Assembly: GCF_000699445.3 (NCBI RefSeq)
Contig: NC_067200.1
Location: forward strand, 6,564,950 to 6,628,949
Length of the DNA: 64,000 nt
DNA from: Schistosoma haematobium
Lineage: Eukaryota > Platyhelminthes > Trematoda > Strigeidida > Schistosomatidae
Direction of reading: 5' to 3'
The position numbers were made by a program, and so were the translations under genes. This document shows positions 43,495 to 54,364 of this stretch, piece after piece. The notes beneath the pieces are model-generated. The model was not told the DNA's origin. It did not search any database and saw nothing but the letters and a program-made list of their open reading frames with translations. How positions within the stretch are numbered: the first letter of the stretch is position 1; the number at the start of each line of letters is the position of its first letter.

Positions 43495-43935
43495 TAGTAA
43501 TTTTAATGGTTGAGATCATAAATCAGTCGAAGCTAGACCGTCATGGGAAACCTGGAATCACTAGACGATCGTTTTGTCATATTGTGGGAGTCTTCAGAAG
43601 TGCTCATCCACGATCCCGCCTCGCAAGCTTCGACCCCAGGACCTATCAGTCTCGCACTCGAGCGCTTAGCCATTAGACCACTGAGCCGATAATTTTGTGG
43701 ATTGGTTTAAGTTAGACATTAACACCAATGGATGCCGGCCAGCTCAATGGTCTAGTGGTTATGCGTTCACGCGTGAGACTGAAATAGTCTCGGGTTCGAA
43801 TCCTGTGATGCGGGATCATGGATGCCCACTGCTGGGGAGTCCCATATTAAGATGAAGTGGCCGTCCAGTGCTTCCAGGTTTCCCATAATAATTTAGCTTT
43901 CATTGACTCATGATCTCAACCATTGACATAACGAT
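43495..43935. mobile_element. Family B inverted pair
   Basis: Minus copy with head (43495-43688) then plus copy with part of the body, A box (TGGTCTAGTGGTTATGCG), B box (GGTTCGAATCCT) and ribozyme. Both cores are damaged: TCTGAAGACTCCC order on the minus arm, CTGGGGA and GATGAAGTGG on the plus arm. Confidence 0.75.
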
Positions 43936-44188
43936 GTTGTTGAAATGAAAGAAAAAAATAATTGAATTTTTCATGATTTATGAAGATGAATTTTGAAAGG
44001 AGAAAAATAGTTTTCATCACCATTGGGACGTAATCATGTATACTATTATACATTCGAAATCAAGTTTAATCTAAATATAATGTAATCTATTGAAGGAGTT
44101 ATTACTTTTTTCAAATATACTTTATCAATCATTATGGTTAAGTACATCAACAATAAGGACAAGAGATAACTGTTGAACTATCATTACT
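43935..44188. other. AT-rich DNA, nothing recognised
   Basis: No supported feature. Confidence 0.5.
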
Positions 44189-44189
44189 A

Positions 44190-45062
44190 CTCAGTCAGTC
44201 AGTCAGTCAGTAACAACGTAGAACTTCGTACGTACGTACATCAGTTCGAGTTGCCACACCACATTAGCACAGAGATGCAGTGGTCGATTCAAATCACGTA
44301 GTGGTAGAGGTAGCAAGAGTATAAGCAGTAATCGGGAAGATTAGGGTTTGGAGATGTTATTTAAAGAGTATAATCCAGTGAAAGAAATTTGGAAAGAGGG
44401 AAAAAGGGACATGAAGAATTCAGAAGATTAGAGTTTGGGAGAACACAGAGAGTGGATGCACCTGCGCCATTGCGAACGATTTTGAGCCATGTCATTCAGG
44501 GTCTCTAACCATCGGTTGCTGTCATCTCGCGGTCCCCAACCAGGTAGTCTACACCTACCAACATGACTCAGTTCACTTGTCAGTGACTTCATGGACTTGT
44601 GCCATGTTTTGGTTTGGCCGCCCCTAGCTTTCTTCCAACCTACTCCTATACCACTGAACATAGCACGTCGAGGCAGTCGGTGGTTGGGCATACGTAACAC
44701 GTGTCCCAGCCATCTCAACTGATGAAGTTTCACTACGTCATCAATTGATTTGCCATCCTTACCTAGTACTCGTTTCCTAACAACTGTGTTACTTACTCGA
44801 TGGTCCCATGATATACGAGCAATGTTTCGAAGACACCTATGATCGAATACTAGTAACCTACGGATATCCTCTACTCTTACCGGCCATGTTTCACTGCCAT
44901 AAAGTAGGACGGAACGAACTGCTGCGCAGTAAACACGTCCTTTGGTTGATAGACGGATATCTCGCCTACGCCATAAATGACGCAAGTTGGCAAAAGCTAG
45001 TCGAGCCTTCTGTATCCGTGCTGAGATTTCGTCACACACATCATTACTACTGTTCACACTAG
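44190..45062 (-). mobile_element. RTE-clade retrotransposon 3' end (R2), best copy
   Basis: A 5'-truncated non-LTR element with its natural 3' end. The last open frame (44428-45057) is followed by a 3' UTR and a (GACT)n tail at 44191-44210. A tetranucleotide tail instead of poly(A) fits RTE-clade elements. Relatives in this window: 110-536, 1945-2560, 5693-5825, 54950-55095, 57220-58135. Confidence 0.85.
44428..45057 (-). CDS. RTE-type reverse transcriptase C-terminal region (truncated ORF)
   Basis: 209 codons, open, ending before the 3' UTR. Blocks in order: CDEISARIQKARLAFANLRH (about residues 7-27), a basic WRRRDIRLSTK, VYCAAVRSVLLYGSETWPVR (about 42-61), RRLLVFDHRCLRNIARISW, RKRVLGKDGKSIDDVVKLHQ, RWLGHVLRMP, and at the end LPGWGPRDDSNRWLETL with DMAQNRSQWRR. 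The LLYGSETW and RWLGH blocks belong to the conserved region after the reverse-transcriptase thumb of RTE-type non-LTR elements. The endonuclease, fingers and the catalytic aspartates lie upstream in a full element and are absent. The protein would have been the C-terminal part of a copy-and-paste polymerase acting at the target DNA in the nucleus. There is no sign that the fragment is expressed. The ATG used is simply the first in frame. Confidence 0.8.
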   Translation of the reverse strand: MNSSNDVCDEISARIQKARLAFANLRHLWRRRDIRLSTKGRVYCAAVRSVLLYGSETWPVRVEDIRRLLVFDHRCLRNIARISWDHRVSNTVVRKRVLGKDGKSIDDVVKLHQLRWLGHVLRMPNHRLPRRAMFSGIGVGWKKARGGQTKTWHKSMKSLTSELSHVGRCRLPGWGPRDDSNRWLETLNDMAQNRSQWRRCIHSLCSPKL

Positions 45063-45174
45063 TGCCACTTCTAAGTTTACAGTTATTATTATTATTACTG
45101 TAGTGAATGGAAATTCAGGTATGGCACACTAATCTATTATTTAATGCAAAATTACGAAGTGATTTTGTAAAATA

Positions 45175-45375
45175 TGGAAATCATACATTAAATACATCAT
45201 TCGCATATTTCCCTTTAGTTGTCCTTTAAATACTGCATCATTCTCTCAATCCTTCTTTTTCTTATTTCTCTCTGTTCTACTTTATCTTTTCATCAGTTCA
45301 ATTCTCTACTGGTAATCATTACACTTTCGATGCGTACTACCTACTACGTATATCTGTCCGATTAGTAACCCACAC
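45175..45375 (+). repeat. PLE P2 3'-region relative, decayed
   Basis: Resembles 33640-33815 and 62990-63125: TTCTCTCTGTTCTAC, CACTTTCGATGCGTACTACC, ATATCTGTCCGATTAGTAAC, CCACACCACAC. Confidence 0.4.
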
Positions 45376-45479
45376 CACACTACTACTGTTACTAATACTG
45401 ATAACGATTATAATGACAGTAATTATTTTTTAAAGTATGAATCCCTAATTAACTATTGCTGATAAATAAACTTCACTCC

Positions 45480-45535
45480 ATTTCGCAAGCCAGTGATCAT
45501 GTGGACTCAGTAGCTAAGTGAATAACGTGATATTT
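45480..45535 (+). mobile_element. Family A head scrap
   Basis: GGACTCAGTAGCTAAGTGAA, then TAACGTGAT. This is the A-box part of family A only. Confidence 0.5.
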
Positions 45536-45833
45536 TTGGATTAAGAAGCAACGTATATTGTAGCATTCCGATCCTTGTTTATTTTGAAACTCGTTAACAT
45601 TCATGAAAATGCAACGTAGTGTCTGCTTCCCTCGGTTTAAAAAAAAATAATTAAATGAAGCCTGAAAACTAGCTATGTGAATCTGTTATATCCCGATGAG
45701 AATAATGGATGGTAACTGATGGAATCCATTACTGGAATAATACTATACATATATTTTTATTTTACAATTGTTAAGTAACTAAACTATTCATATTCATATT
45801 TCTCTTGTCATAAGCTTTATTTTGACCCATAGA

Positions 45834-46095
45834 CTATTATTATACGATTTACCATTCTTGAATTATGCCTAATCCATTAACCATATTCTCCAACATTCAC
45901 AGCCACATTTGGCTAAATCTTGTACAAATGTTATTTTCTATCTTTTGGTGCGATGTGATCTGTTTGGTTGGTGTATAAACCCATTATATTTGAAATAAAT
46001 GATTGATATTTCAGAGGCTAAGATTGACGTTGTGGACTTAACAGGCAGACAAGGCTATGCGGGAATCAGGACCGATAAGGAATGTAGACTGCTCG
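45834..46095 (+). repeat. Dispersed repeat D, copy 2
   Basis: Same-orientation partner of 38748-39014. The unrelated-looking right flank to about 46320 (GACACAGGGCACAAG, TTCTTCTCAAGACTTGAAGA) may be the rest of the element that family A interrupts in copy 1. Confidence 0.6.
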
Positions 46096-46329
46096 TATTT
46101 GTTTTATGTGTCATTAGTCCAGTCGATAATTCACTGTTCTCTAATTGGCGATATCATTACGTTATACATTAACAGGACACAGGGCACAAGTTATATTGGA
46201 ATCCAATAGGTAGATCTTCTTCTCAAGACTTGAAGATCCTGTGTATCAACTCTGCTCTAGTTGTGTATGCTCGTAGCTGAGAAGATTCAGACTAAGATAT
46301 AACACTTGTCCAATGTCTCTTTGTCTCTA

Positions 46330-46660
46330 ATGTTAATATAAATATAATCTACAAATATACTCAAACTATTTAACAATCGAATCATTGAAAAATGATTAAT
46401 TCAATTATTGAATAAATTCAATAAATGCTTAGATCAGTTTCAGTGATCTATGTGATACACACAGAGAGAGTGTGTGTGTGTATGTGTGTGTGACAGACAG
46501 AGAGAGAGAGAGAGAGTAATGAAGAAATGTATAAGTGAGAAACAGTTTGTCATTGGAAACTAGTCAATATGGATTAAAAAAGTTTTAAGATAATGAATAT
46601 ATGAAATTTATCATTGTTTTTCTTTAAAGGTTCAAAAGGTGAATACATTATTATTATTAC

Positions 46661-46703
<43 letters not shown>

Positions 46704-46903
46704 AGGAAGTTTTATTATCTAAAATGAACCATTCTGTAGTGTGTGTGTGCGTGTGTGTTGGCAGTTATGAATAAAAATCTACTTAAGTAAATTGAATAAA
46801 TAGAAATAAGAAAGATTACACATTGATAGTAGCAATACTTATATTGGAATAAGAAAAAGGTGTGAACCAGGACATTTTAGAATACTACTACTACTACTAC
46901 TAC

Positions 46904-46939
<36 letters not shown>

Positions 46940-47030
46940 AGATTAAGAAAAATGATTTCATTAATAAATAATTTTAAACTAATTAAACTAATGAATTAGT
47001 TTTGAAGGAACAGTTGGCTTAATAACTGAT
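46330..47030. other. AT-rich DNA with dense simple repeats
   Basis: (GT)n and (AG)n at 46459-46516, (TTA)n at about 46647-46700, (GT)n near 46740-46759, (CTA)n then (AAT)n at 46884-46937. No gene. Confidence 0.6.
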
Positions 47031-47034
47031 GAAT

Positions 47035-47460
47035 AGATTATAAGCAACGATGAAAAGTGGCTACAGTGCAATCGATGATGCGCGTTTCTCTCTATTTTGA
47101 GACTCATCAGTTGGATGTATATACATCCCAGAGTTGATGTTCATTCTGAGACTCAAACTTATTGTACAAGTTAGTGGCTATCAACACTAAGTAGATAAGT
47201 GAATAACGTGATGCTGTTTGAAGCGAATGATACTGGTTTCAAGTCTTAGAGTGAATATTAACTGTGGGATTCAGGTCCATCTAGATAACAAGTCTCGGAT
47301 GAGATGAAATTTGAGTCATGGATCAAACTGATAGCTACTATCCATCTCTGCTTAAAATACTTGTAAATTAAAGCAATATAGAGGCAACCCGTACATGATA
47401 CGAGACTGATCAATTAGTTCTAAACATCAATGGAAAGATCCAAACAAACAACACCAAATA
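47035..47460. mobile_element. Family A inverted pair, old
   Basis: Minus ribozyme arm (47035-47158) then plus copy with A box (TAAGTAGATAAGTGAATAACG), B-box relic and ribozyme relic (GATAACAAG). Both ribozymes broken. Confidence 0.65.
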
Positions 47461-47639
47461 ATTAATAAATTGTTTATTTAGGTTAGAATCTTCACAGATT
47501 TTCAATGCTCAATTATTCAAATTCTATCCATTAAACTTGTAAATGAATAAATGGCTTGAATTGTTTGTGAATATTAATAATTATTCAAACCTTAACTGGT
47601 AGTGATATAAACATCATACTAATTGAACATCTTAGTGAA

Positions 47640-47795
47640 TATCTGAACTCGGTAACTCAATGGATAAAGCTTTTGTGTTTGAAGAGGTGTGAATATCAAG
47701 TCTGGAATGTAGATACATCAAACTGATAAGTCATAAATACGATGAAATATATTTGTTGTGTTCAACTACAACTTATCTATTTTATGAACAGTAGG
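47640..47795 (+). mobile_element. Family A, very old copy
   Basis: GTAACTCAATGGATAAAGC head relic and ACATCAAACTGATAAGTCAT ribozyme relic. Confidence 0.45.
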
Positions 47796-47799
47796 TCGT

Positions 47800-48160
47800 A
47801 AACTCTAAAAAAAAGTGTTCATTCTATTCCAGTTAAGCTCATATTTATCGGATAATTTAACCAATATTTTTAAAATAACTCGGTTCTGTCTCAACCAATA
47901 TATGTCAAAGATGACTCAATCGTTGCTCATACTAAACAGAAATACTGAATACACCTCTTTTATGATAACATAAGTTAGGCTTTTTCATATTGATCTCGAT
48001 GTTTTCAGTTATACAGAGAAAATGTAATCTGACACCTATTCAGTTTTAAATCTCTTCCATTATAGATAATCTGGTAATCTATACATTTCATTTTCGAATT
48101 AAAAAATGAAAATGAAACCAAAACTAATAGGGATTTCAATCAAAATGACGTCAATTTAAG
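47800..48160. other. AT-rich DNA, nothing recognised
   Basis: No supported feature. Confidence 0.5.
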
Positions 48161-48164
48161 CAAA

Positions 48165-48725
48165 CATGGATAGTGCCTAGCAGTGGAATCAAGGATGCGC
48201 GTTTCTCCTTATTTGGAACTCGTCAGTTGGATGTATCTACATCTCAGAGTTGATGTTCACTCCAGGACTCGAACCCAGTGCCGTTTGCTCCAAACACCAT
48301 AGCGTCCCAAAGAGGAAACGCGCGTCCTGGATCCCACTGCTGGCCACTATCCATCTTTTCTTAAAAAGCTTGTGACTTAAGGTTATATCGAGGCAATCCG
48401 CATAGTATGCACATATACTTAACACCAATGGGAAGATTCAAGTAAACTATACCAAGTGAATTCAAACTTCACCCCACTGAATAAGCAGGTAGCTATCAGG
48501 ATTCAGTAGCTAAGTGAATAACTTGATATTATTTTACTTGAATCTTTACATTGTTGTTTAAGACTGAAATTGATCAGCCTCTTATTGGCATATACACATC
48601 CTGTATGACCGCATCGATATAACCTTAAGTTACGAGCTTTTTAAGTAAAAGATGGATAGTGCCTAACAGTGGAATCCAGGACGCGCGTTTCGTCGTTTTT
48701 GGGACGCCATGGCATTTGAACAGAA
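48165..48725. mobile_element. Family A triple-switch composite
   Basis: Minus arm with ribozyme and B box (48165-48305), a flip inside the ribozyme (CCCAAAGAGGAAACGCGC) to a plus copy through tail into the next unit's A box (48310-48530), then a second flip to minus tail and ribozyme (48535-48725). Orientation order is minus, plus, minus. Ribozyme cores are damaged or cut. It is the most complex rearranged unit in the window. Confidence 0.75.
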
Positions 48726-49105
48726 TAGTGCATGATGATATTTAGTTTGGTGTATACTTTCGTAATTTATAATATCTATATAATATTAAACTTGTAAATT
48801 TTCTGATGATTTTTGACACATCTCACATAAACCACCAGATATCAACGAAATATAGTGATTTTGGAACAGTTGAAACGTTTTAGTACTATTTCCATATAAA
48901 TTAAGATTGTTTAAAGAAAAAGCATTTATTAAAAACAATTAAACCGAATACACTAAAAAGATTATAAGGATCCTTGAAAATCCTGTTTGGAGTAAATTCT
49001 TTACTATACTCTGTAACTAAGCTCAAGTGATGTTAAGAAGGAAAAATATAAGAAATTGTTAGCTGTTTGAATGACTTTGTTTTAATTTCATTCATTCATG
49101 ATTAT
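48726..49105. other. AT-rich DNA, nothing recognised
   Basis: No supported feature. Confidence 0.5.
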
Positions 49106-49109
49106 TAAT

Positions 49110-49455
49110 TAAACAGTGACCAGTGGAGTTTAACCGGGTTTGTTGTGAGGTAGTAACTCAATGAAGATAATAGTGGATGTGTTGCTCAATTTCGTGGATT
49201 AGTTCAAGTTAAATATTAACACCATTGGATCCCGGCCGACTCAGTGGTCTAGAGGTTAAGCGTTAACGCGCGAGACTGATAGGTCTTGGGTTCGAATTTC
49301 GCGAGTCGAGATCGTGAATGCGCGCAGATAAAGCGTCACAGAGTAGGACGAAACGACCGTCCATTGCTTCCAGGTTTGCCGTTACGGTCTAGCTTCAATT
49401 GACTCATGATCTCAACTATTAAAATTATCCTAATATCCACAAAACAGCTTCTGAA
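49110..49455 (+). mobile_element. Family B, one full unit, ribozyme dead
   Basis: Upstream body from GTGACCAGTGGAG, A box (GTGGTCTAGAGGTTAAGCG), B box (GGTTCGAATTTC) and tail are all present. The ribozyme 5' half is lost (GCAGATAAAGCGTC) while GAAACGACCGTCC remains. Confidence 0.8.
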
Positions 49456-49764
49456 ATTCATTATTTGTTAGTTGACAAGTATCTGATTGATAAACAGCTG
49501 TAGCTTAATATGTTAGGTAGTAGGACATGGTTAGTTATAAACTCTCATTGACCTTTCTTTTATGTTACTTGAGATTTGTTAACAAGACGGATCTGTGATT
49601 CTGAGTGAACTTATGCTTCCCATGGGTGTTAAAACCATGTCACCTAATTTCACAATATGAAAAATTACCAGTTGACCATTCGGGTCACGATTAAGCTGTT
49701 TTAGGATTGAGAAATTCACATTATTTGACCAATGACATGTTTGTGTAGACTTATAGAAAATATC

Positions 49765-49975
49765 AACGCCCTCAAGATTTCAGGTACACCTTGCCAGTTG
49801 GCCCGAAACCTGAATTCAAGGTTTTTCAGACTACCTTCAATCACTATCTTACCTCCCAACATAGTGCACACTATATTTACTCAGGCTAGTGACCACATTA
49901 CAACTTGATAAGCATTGAAGGACTAGATAAACACGACATTTATCACTGCTCAGTGATCAGTCCAACTTGCATTAG
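49765..49975 (+). mobile_element. Family C ribozyme region and tail, decayed
   Basis: AGGTACACCTTGCCAGTTGGCCCGAAACCTG is the ribozyme site with the CTGACGA core deleted. The tail (CCAACATAGTGCACACTATA, then GGCTAGTGACCACATTACAA) follows. Confidence 0.65.
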
Positions 49976-49999
49976 TTCCATCCAAACCATGAACTAACC

Positions 50000-50160
50000 T
50001 AAGTTAAACTGAAGTTGAAAACCTGCGAGCACTGAACGATCATTTCGTCCTAATATGAGACTCATCAGAACCGCTTATCTGCAATCCCGCATGAAAAATT
50101 AAAACCCAGGATCTTCGGTCTCAAGCGCGAACTCTTGATTTCTAGAACGCAGTTCAACCA
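50000..50160 (-). mobile_element. Family B fragment with near-intact ribozyme core
   Basis: Minus strand: CTGATGA core, stem II about GTCTC...AGGAC, GAAA, ATGATCGT stem III, GTT. Stem I no longer pairs well (GCGGTT/CAGTGC). Confidence 0.6.
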
Positions 50161-50338
50161 TCATACAATTATCAATGAGTTTGTTTGCATTATTAACAAG
50201 ATGTGACTTGATAATTTAATGTCGATTTTGGAAACTGTTTCGTTCATGACACGTCTGAACTCTGAAGTTTACAATTTTGCACGAGAAATTTAGAAATTCA
50301 TGTCAAAATAAGTCATTAGTGAATATATAATCGCAATT

Positions 50339-51400
50339 ATGATAAAAGTTTTGTGTACATTAAATAAGTCTGTCGGTACCTCGATATTACCAGTGATAAA
50401 GCTAAGAATTTGGATTCTGTATGTGGACGACACATTCGTCATTGTCAAAGAGGACGAGTTAGAAAACACCTACAATTTAATCAACAACGAAATCGATTAT
50501 ATAAAATTCACAATGAAAAAGGAGACAAACAACAAACTACCATTCTTGGATGTATTATTCACTAAAAACGACACACGAAAATTGGAGACTCAAGTATATC
50601 AGAAGCCAACGAACACAAACCAAATTCCTAATTACAGTAGCAACAACACAAGAACTTACACATTCAACTGCGGTCACACTTTATTCAAGAGGGCGACGAC
50701 ATACTGCAACAAACAGCACGAAAAAGTGAACAAAAATATCTAAAGACTATCTTTCAAAGGACGGCTAACCAATCAATTTCTTCAAAACATATCAACCAAA
50801 CACATCAGCAGTAACAAAATCAAATACAGAAAACAACGAACGGATCATCCTATTATATATAAAGGGCATATCAGAAATTACAACGACATTGTTGAAGCTT
50901 TTTGGAATAGGTGCAGCACACAAACCAACACAATCACTTCAATCAATCATATACAGACCAAAGGATGAAATGACAAAAGAAGAAAAGCCGAACATCACCT
51001 ACAAAATAAATTGTTCCAACTGAGAAAAACACTACATCGGACAACACCCTCTTCATCTTCACCTGCACGAACATGAATTAGCAGTCAAACGCCATGACAT
51101 ATCCTCGCTTATATCAATGCATGTGGTCAACTGTGCACATACATTCGACTGGGAAAGTGTTGAGATCCTGGACAGAGGCAATTCTAAAAACGCCATAGAA
51201 TTTTTAGGAGCTTAGCACTCAAGTCAATCAACAAAGACATTGAAATCGATTCAATTTATCAACCAATCAGAAAAATTATGGACAAATATAGGACGGACAA
51301 TCAAATCATTGGGAGATACAATCAAAATAAAGGAGTAGACAATGACAGGTTAAACGTCAGCAATAGCCAATCAAGAGTGAGGTTTACAGGACAAGCTGAA
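50339..51400 (+). pseudogene. Penelope-like retroelement: reverse transcriptase and GIY-YIG region, dead
   Basis: The first open part (50339-50743) carries YVDDTFVIVKEDELE, the catalytic YVDD box of a reverse transcriptase, then FTMKKETNNKLPFLDVLFTK and VYQKPTNTNQ. The order YVDD, then (K)LPFLD, then YxKPT is characteristic of Penelope-like elements. After frameshifts and stops, pieces continue: IVEAFWNRCST near 50890, ITYKINCSN-stop-EKHYIGQ near 50995-51045 (the GIY-YIG nuclease start), then HELAVKRHD and FDWESVEILDRGNSKNAIEF to about 51210. N-terminal reverse-transcriptase motifs are missing. The 3' region holds a hammerhead relic at 51420-51545, in line with PLEs that carry these ribozymes in their terminal repeats. 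This is lineage P1; the other PLE scraps belong to P2. Confidence 0.85.
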
Positions 51401-51419
51401 GTTCACATGTAGAGAAATC

Positions 51420-51545
51420 AGAACACTTCACTTCTATCTGAAGTTTGTGCTGATGATGTCTTTCAGAATAACGATGAAAGCGCTATGACCAAACCAACTA
51501 GCTTAGAGAACAAAATTTCATCAAAATCATCCACCTGAGCTATAT
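51420..51545 (+). mobile_element. PLE P1 terminal hammerhead unit, mutated
   Basis: Same unit as 61304-61423: ACTTCTATCTGAAGTTTGTG, core CTGATGA, GAAAGCGCTATGACC (should be GAAAGCTCCACGACC), then ATCCACCTGAGCTA. Stem III and cleavage-site changes should prevent cleavage. Its position after the PLE coding part links this HHR type to PLEs. Confidence 0.75.
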
Positions 51546-51890
51546 ATTTTCTCCACCATTCAGATTATGTTATGTAAAGATGTGTATATGATGTGCAGAT
51601 GTGTTAACACACTACTAAGCTATAGTACTTAAATCTATGTGTTGGGTTGATTAATAAAAAAATGTAACATCCATTGTCCTTTATTTTTATTTTGTTTAAA
51701 AAGAGTACCGGAAAAGCAAACGTCTCTTCACTTTTTTGATGGACGTTGTAGTGTTACAGAAAAACCAATCCCCATAATGCCTATTTACTTAAATATTTAG
51801 CATTAAAAACAAAAAAAACCCAGATTCGATTCACTCGATTAGCGTCAAATAGTACATTATTCCAATGTCAGTCAATTCGTGACATAATGC
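51545..51890. other. AT-rich DNA, nothing recognised
   Basis: No supported feature. Confidence 0.5.
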
Positions 51891-51899
51891 GAGAATCAT

Positions 51900-52075
51900 C
51901 CGATATAATTGGAAATGACGTTTATTTCAGTCTAGGCCTAAACTCCACGAATCACGACTTCCTGGGCTAGATCTGTGGTGGGGTTATGCATATGCACTGC
52001 TGCTGGTAAGTTTCATATTAAGACGAGATAACCATAAAATGCTACCTATTTTCATTTCTACTCTAAGATCAATAT
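51900..52075 (+). mobile_element. Possible family B relic
   Basis: GCATATGCACTGCTGCTGGTAAG followed by ATTAAGACGAGATAACC has the spacing of a ruined family B ribozyme. Weak. Confidence 0.3.
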
Positions 52076-52079
52076 ATGT

Positions 52080-52505
52080 CAAATACTTTCTTCAAATTAA
52101 AATAATCTTAACAAATCTACTTTATCTGAATTATAAAAATAGATTCATCTAACCCGATTTTATTTATTGAAAGATGCAGTTATCAAATTTTCATAATAAT
52201 ACGATTAAATACTGTATTAAACTGAGTAATGTAAGTATAACTCTTGATCTGGGTCTATAAACTCAGTGAATTGATTGTGTAACTGTCCAAGTGTAAATAA
52301 ATACGATTACTGTAGTGTGTGTTAGTGATATAAACAGATATAAGTAGTATGTGTCATCAATCGAAAACCAAACTTCTAACAGTAGAAGCTTAAGAAGATC
52401 AAAGAAAAGAAAAAAAAACGAGAACAAAGAATGACCACTGAAGAAATGAAGGAACAGTAAAATTTGAGATGATTGATTAATATTTTCTAAATGAAGTATT
52501 TACTG
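52080..52505. other. AT-rich DNA, nothing recognised
   Basis: No supported feature. Confidence 0.5.
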
Positions 52506-52509
52506 TAGG

Positions 52510-52861
52510 ATTCTCAGTTGTTTTTTTGATTGAAATCATGAGTCAATTGAAGCTAGACCACCATTGAAAACCTAGAAGCACTGGACGGCAACTTCGTGGA
52601 TTGGTTAAGGTTAAACATTAACACCACTGGATGCCGGTTCAGGTGTCTAGTTGGTTAAGCGCCTGGCACGAGACTGATATTTTCTGGGTTCGAATCTCAC
52701 GGGGTACGGGATCATGGATGCGCACTGCTGAGGAGTCTCGTGCTAGGACGAACCGGCCGTCCAGTGCTTCCAGGTTTTTCATGTTAGTCTAGCTTCAATT
52801 GACTCATGATTTCAATCAAAAACTTAACAATCTCCACAACCTCTAAACTGATAATTCTCAG
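52510..52861. mobile_element. Family B with short inverted left arm
   Basis: Left arm 52524-52588 is minus tail plus half of stem III (ACTGGACGGC). It flips to plus body (AACTTCGTGGATTGG), A box (TGTCTAGTTGGTTAAGCG), B box (GGTTCGAATCTC) and ribozyme (CTGAGGA core, but GAACC instead of GAAAC). ATTCTCAG at 52510-52517 and 52854-52861 may be the target duplication. Confidence 0.75.
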
Positions 52862-52864
52862 ATT

Positions 52865-53430
52865 TGTATTAAACTACATTTGATTGTCTCCATTTGTATT
52901 CTCGTTCACTACATTAACACTTTATGGGTTAATTTCATTTGTATTTTTATTTTAGCAAAATACAAAAAAAATACAACCCATTCAATGAAGTACATAATAT
53001 CCTAGTAATTAAGCATATAAAATATACCTTAGTTACTATGAAAGTACATATAGAAATATACAAATTGTTAACAAAATGATTACTCTCAGTATATTTTTTT
53101 GTTTGTATCAGAGACAACAATAATAAATAGACAAATAAACATGAATATTTGGGAAATAATGTCAATTCTGACAGTTATATTCATGGTTTTTGTTTATATG
53201 ATTTACAATAATACATAAATAAATTCATGTAAAGTGTAATATCCGGTAAAAAAAAAACATAATTACCTTAATCTGTGTTATTATCAATTGTTAACTGGTT
53301 CATTGCATGATTATACAACTCTGTTTTGATGTAAAACATATGAATCTTAGTGTAATACGTCAGCAAAACAAACAACGACAACAACAACAAAAAGGAGATT
53401 CACGTCAATGAAGTGATAATATATTGTGTA
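52865..53430. other. AT-rich DNA, nothing recognised
   Basis: A 72-codon minus frame (52947-53165) is hydrophobic, low complexity. Not called. Confidence 0.45.
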
Positions 53431-53435
53431 GAAAC

Positions 53436-53448
53436 AAAGAAGAGAAAT
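53436..53448. repeat. Target-site duplication, left copy (AAAGAAGAGAAAT)
   Basis: Perfect 13-bp match to 54031-54043. Confidence 0.88.
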
Positions 53449-54030
53449 TATAAGCAAAGATGGATAGTGGCTAGCAGTGGAATCCAGGACACGCGTTTCG
53501 TCCTGTTTGGGACTCGTCAGCTGGATGTACCTGCATCTCAGAGTTGATGTTCACTCTGGGACTCGAACTCAGTACCGTTCGCTTCAAACTCCATCGCGTT
53601 ATCCACTTAGCTACTGAGTCCTGATAGCCACTTGCTTGTGCAATGGGTTGAAGTTTAATTCACTTGATATTGTTTTACTTGAATCTTCCCATTGATGTTT
53701 TTGGACTGAAATTGATCAGTCTCTTATTGGCATATGTACATACTGTGCGTATGCACGCGATGGCGTTTGAAGCGAACGGTACTGAGTTTGAGTCCCAGAG
53801 TGAACATCAACTCTGAGATGCAGGTACATCCAGCCGACGAGTCCCAAACAGGACGAAACGCGCGTCCTGGATTCCACTGCTAGCCACTATCTATCTTTGC
53901 TTATGATGCTTGTAAATTAAGGCAATATCGAGGCATACACACAATATGCACATATGCCAATAAGAGACTGATCAATTTCAGTCCAAAAACATCAATGGGA
54001 AGATTTAAGTAAAACAAAATCAAGTGAATT
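53449..54030. mobile_element. Family A head-to-head inverted pair (582 bp)
   Basis: Full minus unit (53449-53754: ribozyme, B box, A box GCTACTGAGTCCTG complement, then tail of the next unit) switches near 53755 to a plus unit starting within the head (GATGGCGTTTGAAGCG), with B box (GTTTGAGTCCC), ribozyme and full tail to 54030. The long arms can fold into one hairpin. The perfect 13-bp duplication shows single-event insertion. Confidence 0.9.
53482..53526 (-). ncRNA. Hammerhead ribozyme, family A
   Basis: ATCCAG/CTGGAT stem I, CTGACGA, GTCC...GGAC, GAAA, ACGCGTGT (one wobble in stem III), GTC. Core intact. The plus partner near 53835-53880 has CCGACGA and is likely inactive. Confidence 0.75.
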
Positions 54031-54043
54031 AAAGAAGAGAAAT
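54031..54043. repeat. Target-site duplication, right copy (AAAGAAGAGAAAT)
   Basis: Perfect partner of 53436-53448. Confidence 0.88.
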
Positions 54044-54044
54044 G

Positions 54045-54360
54045 TTGTATAGTTTATAAGTAAGTGAATAAGAGTTGTGTTTCATAAAAGATATAAGAGA
54101 ATTCTCATTTCACGTTCATAAATTTATGGTAGAAAGCTACAGTTGGGTTATTACTGACTTCTATTCTGAACTATATCTAAGAAAAATCAAAAGTTATTGA
54201 GTTTTAGGATCTCTATGAGTCAAATAGGAGAACTATCACAATACAATAGATCTTATTCTTATATAGCTTTCATTTATGTAGGGTATCATGTTATAAACTG
54301 ACTATCTCCCCTCTTTTTTTTCATTTAATCCTATAGTCAACAAACAAAGCAAAATATATT
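54045..54360. other. AT-rich DNA, nothing recognised
   Basis: No supported feature. Confidence 0.5.
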
Positions 54361-54364
54361 TGTA

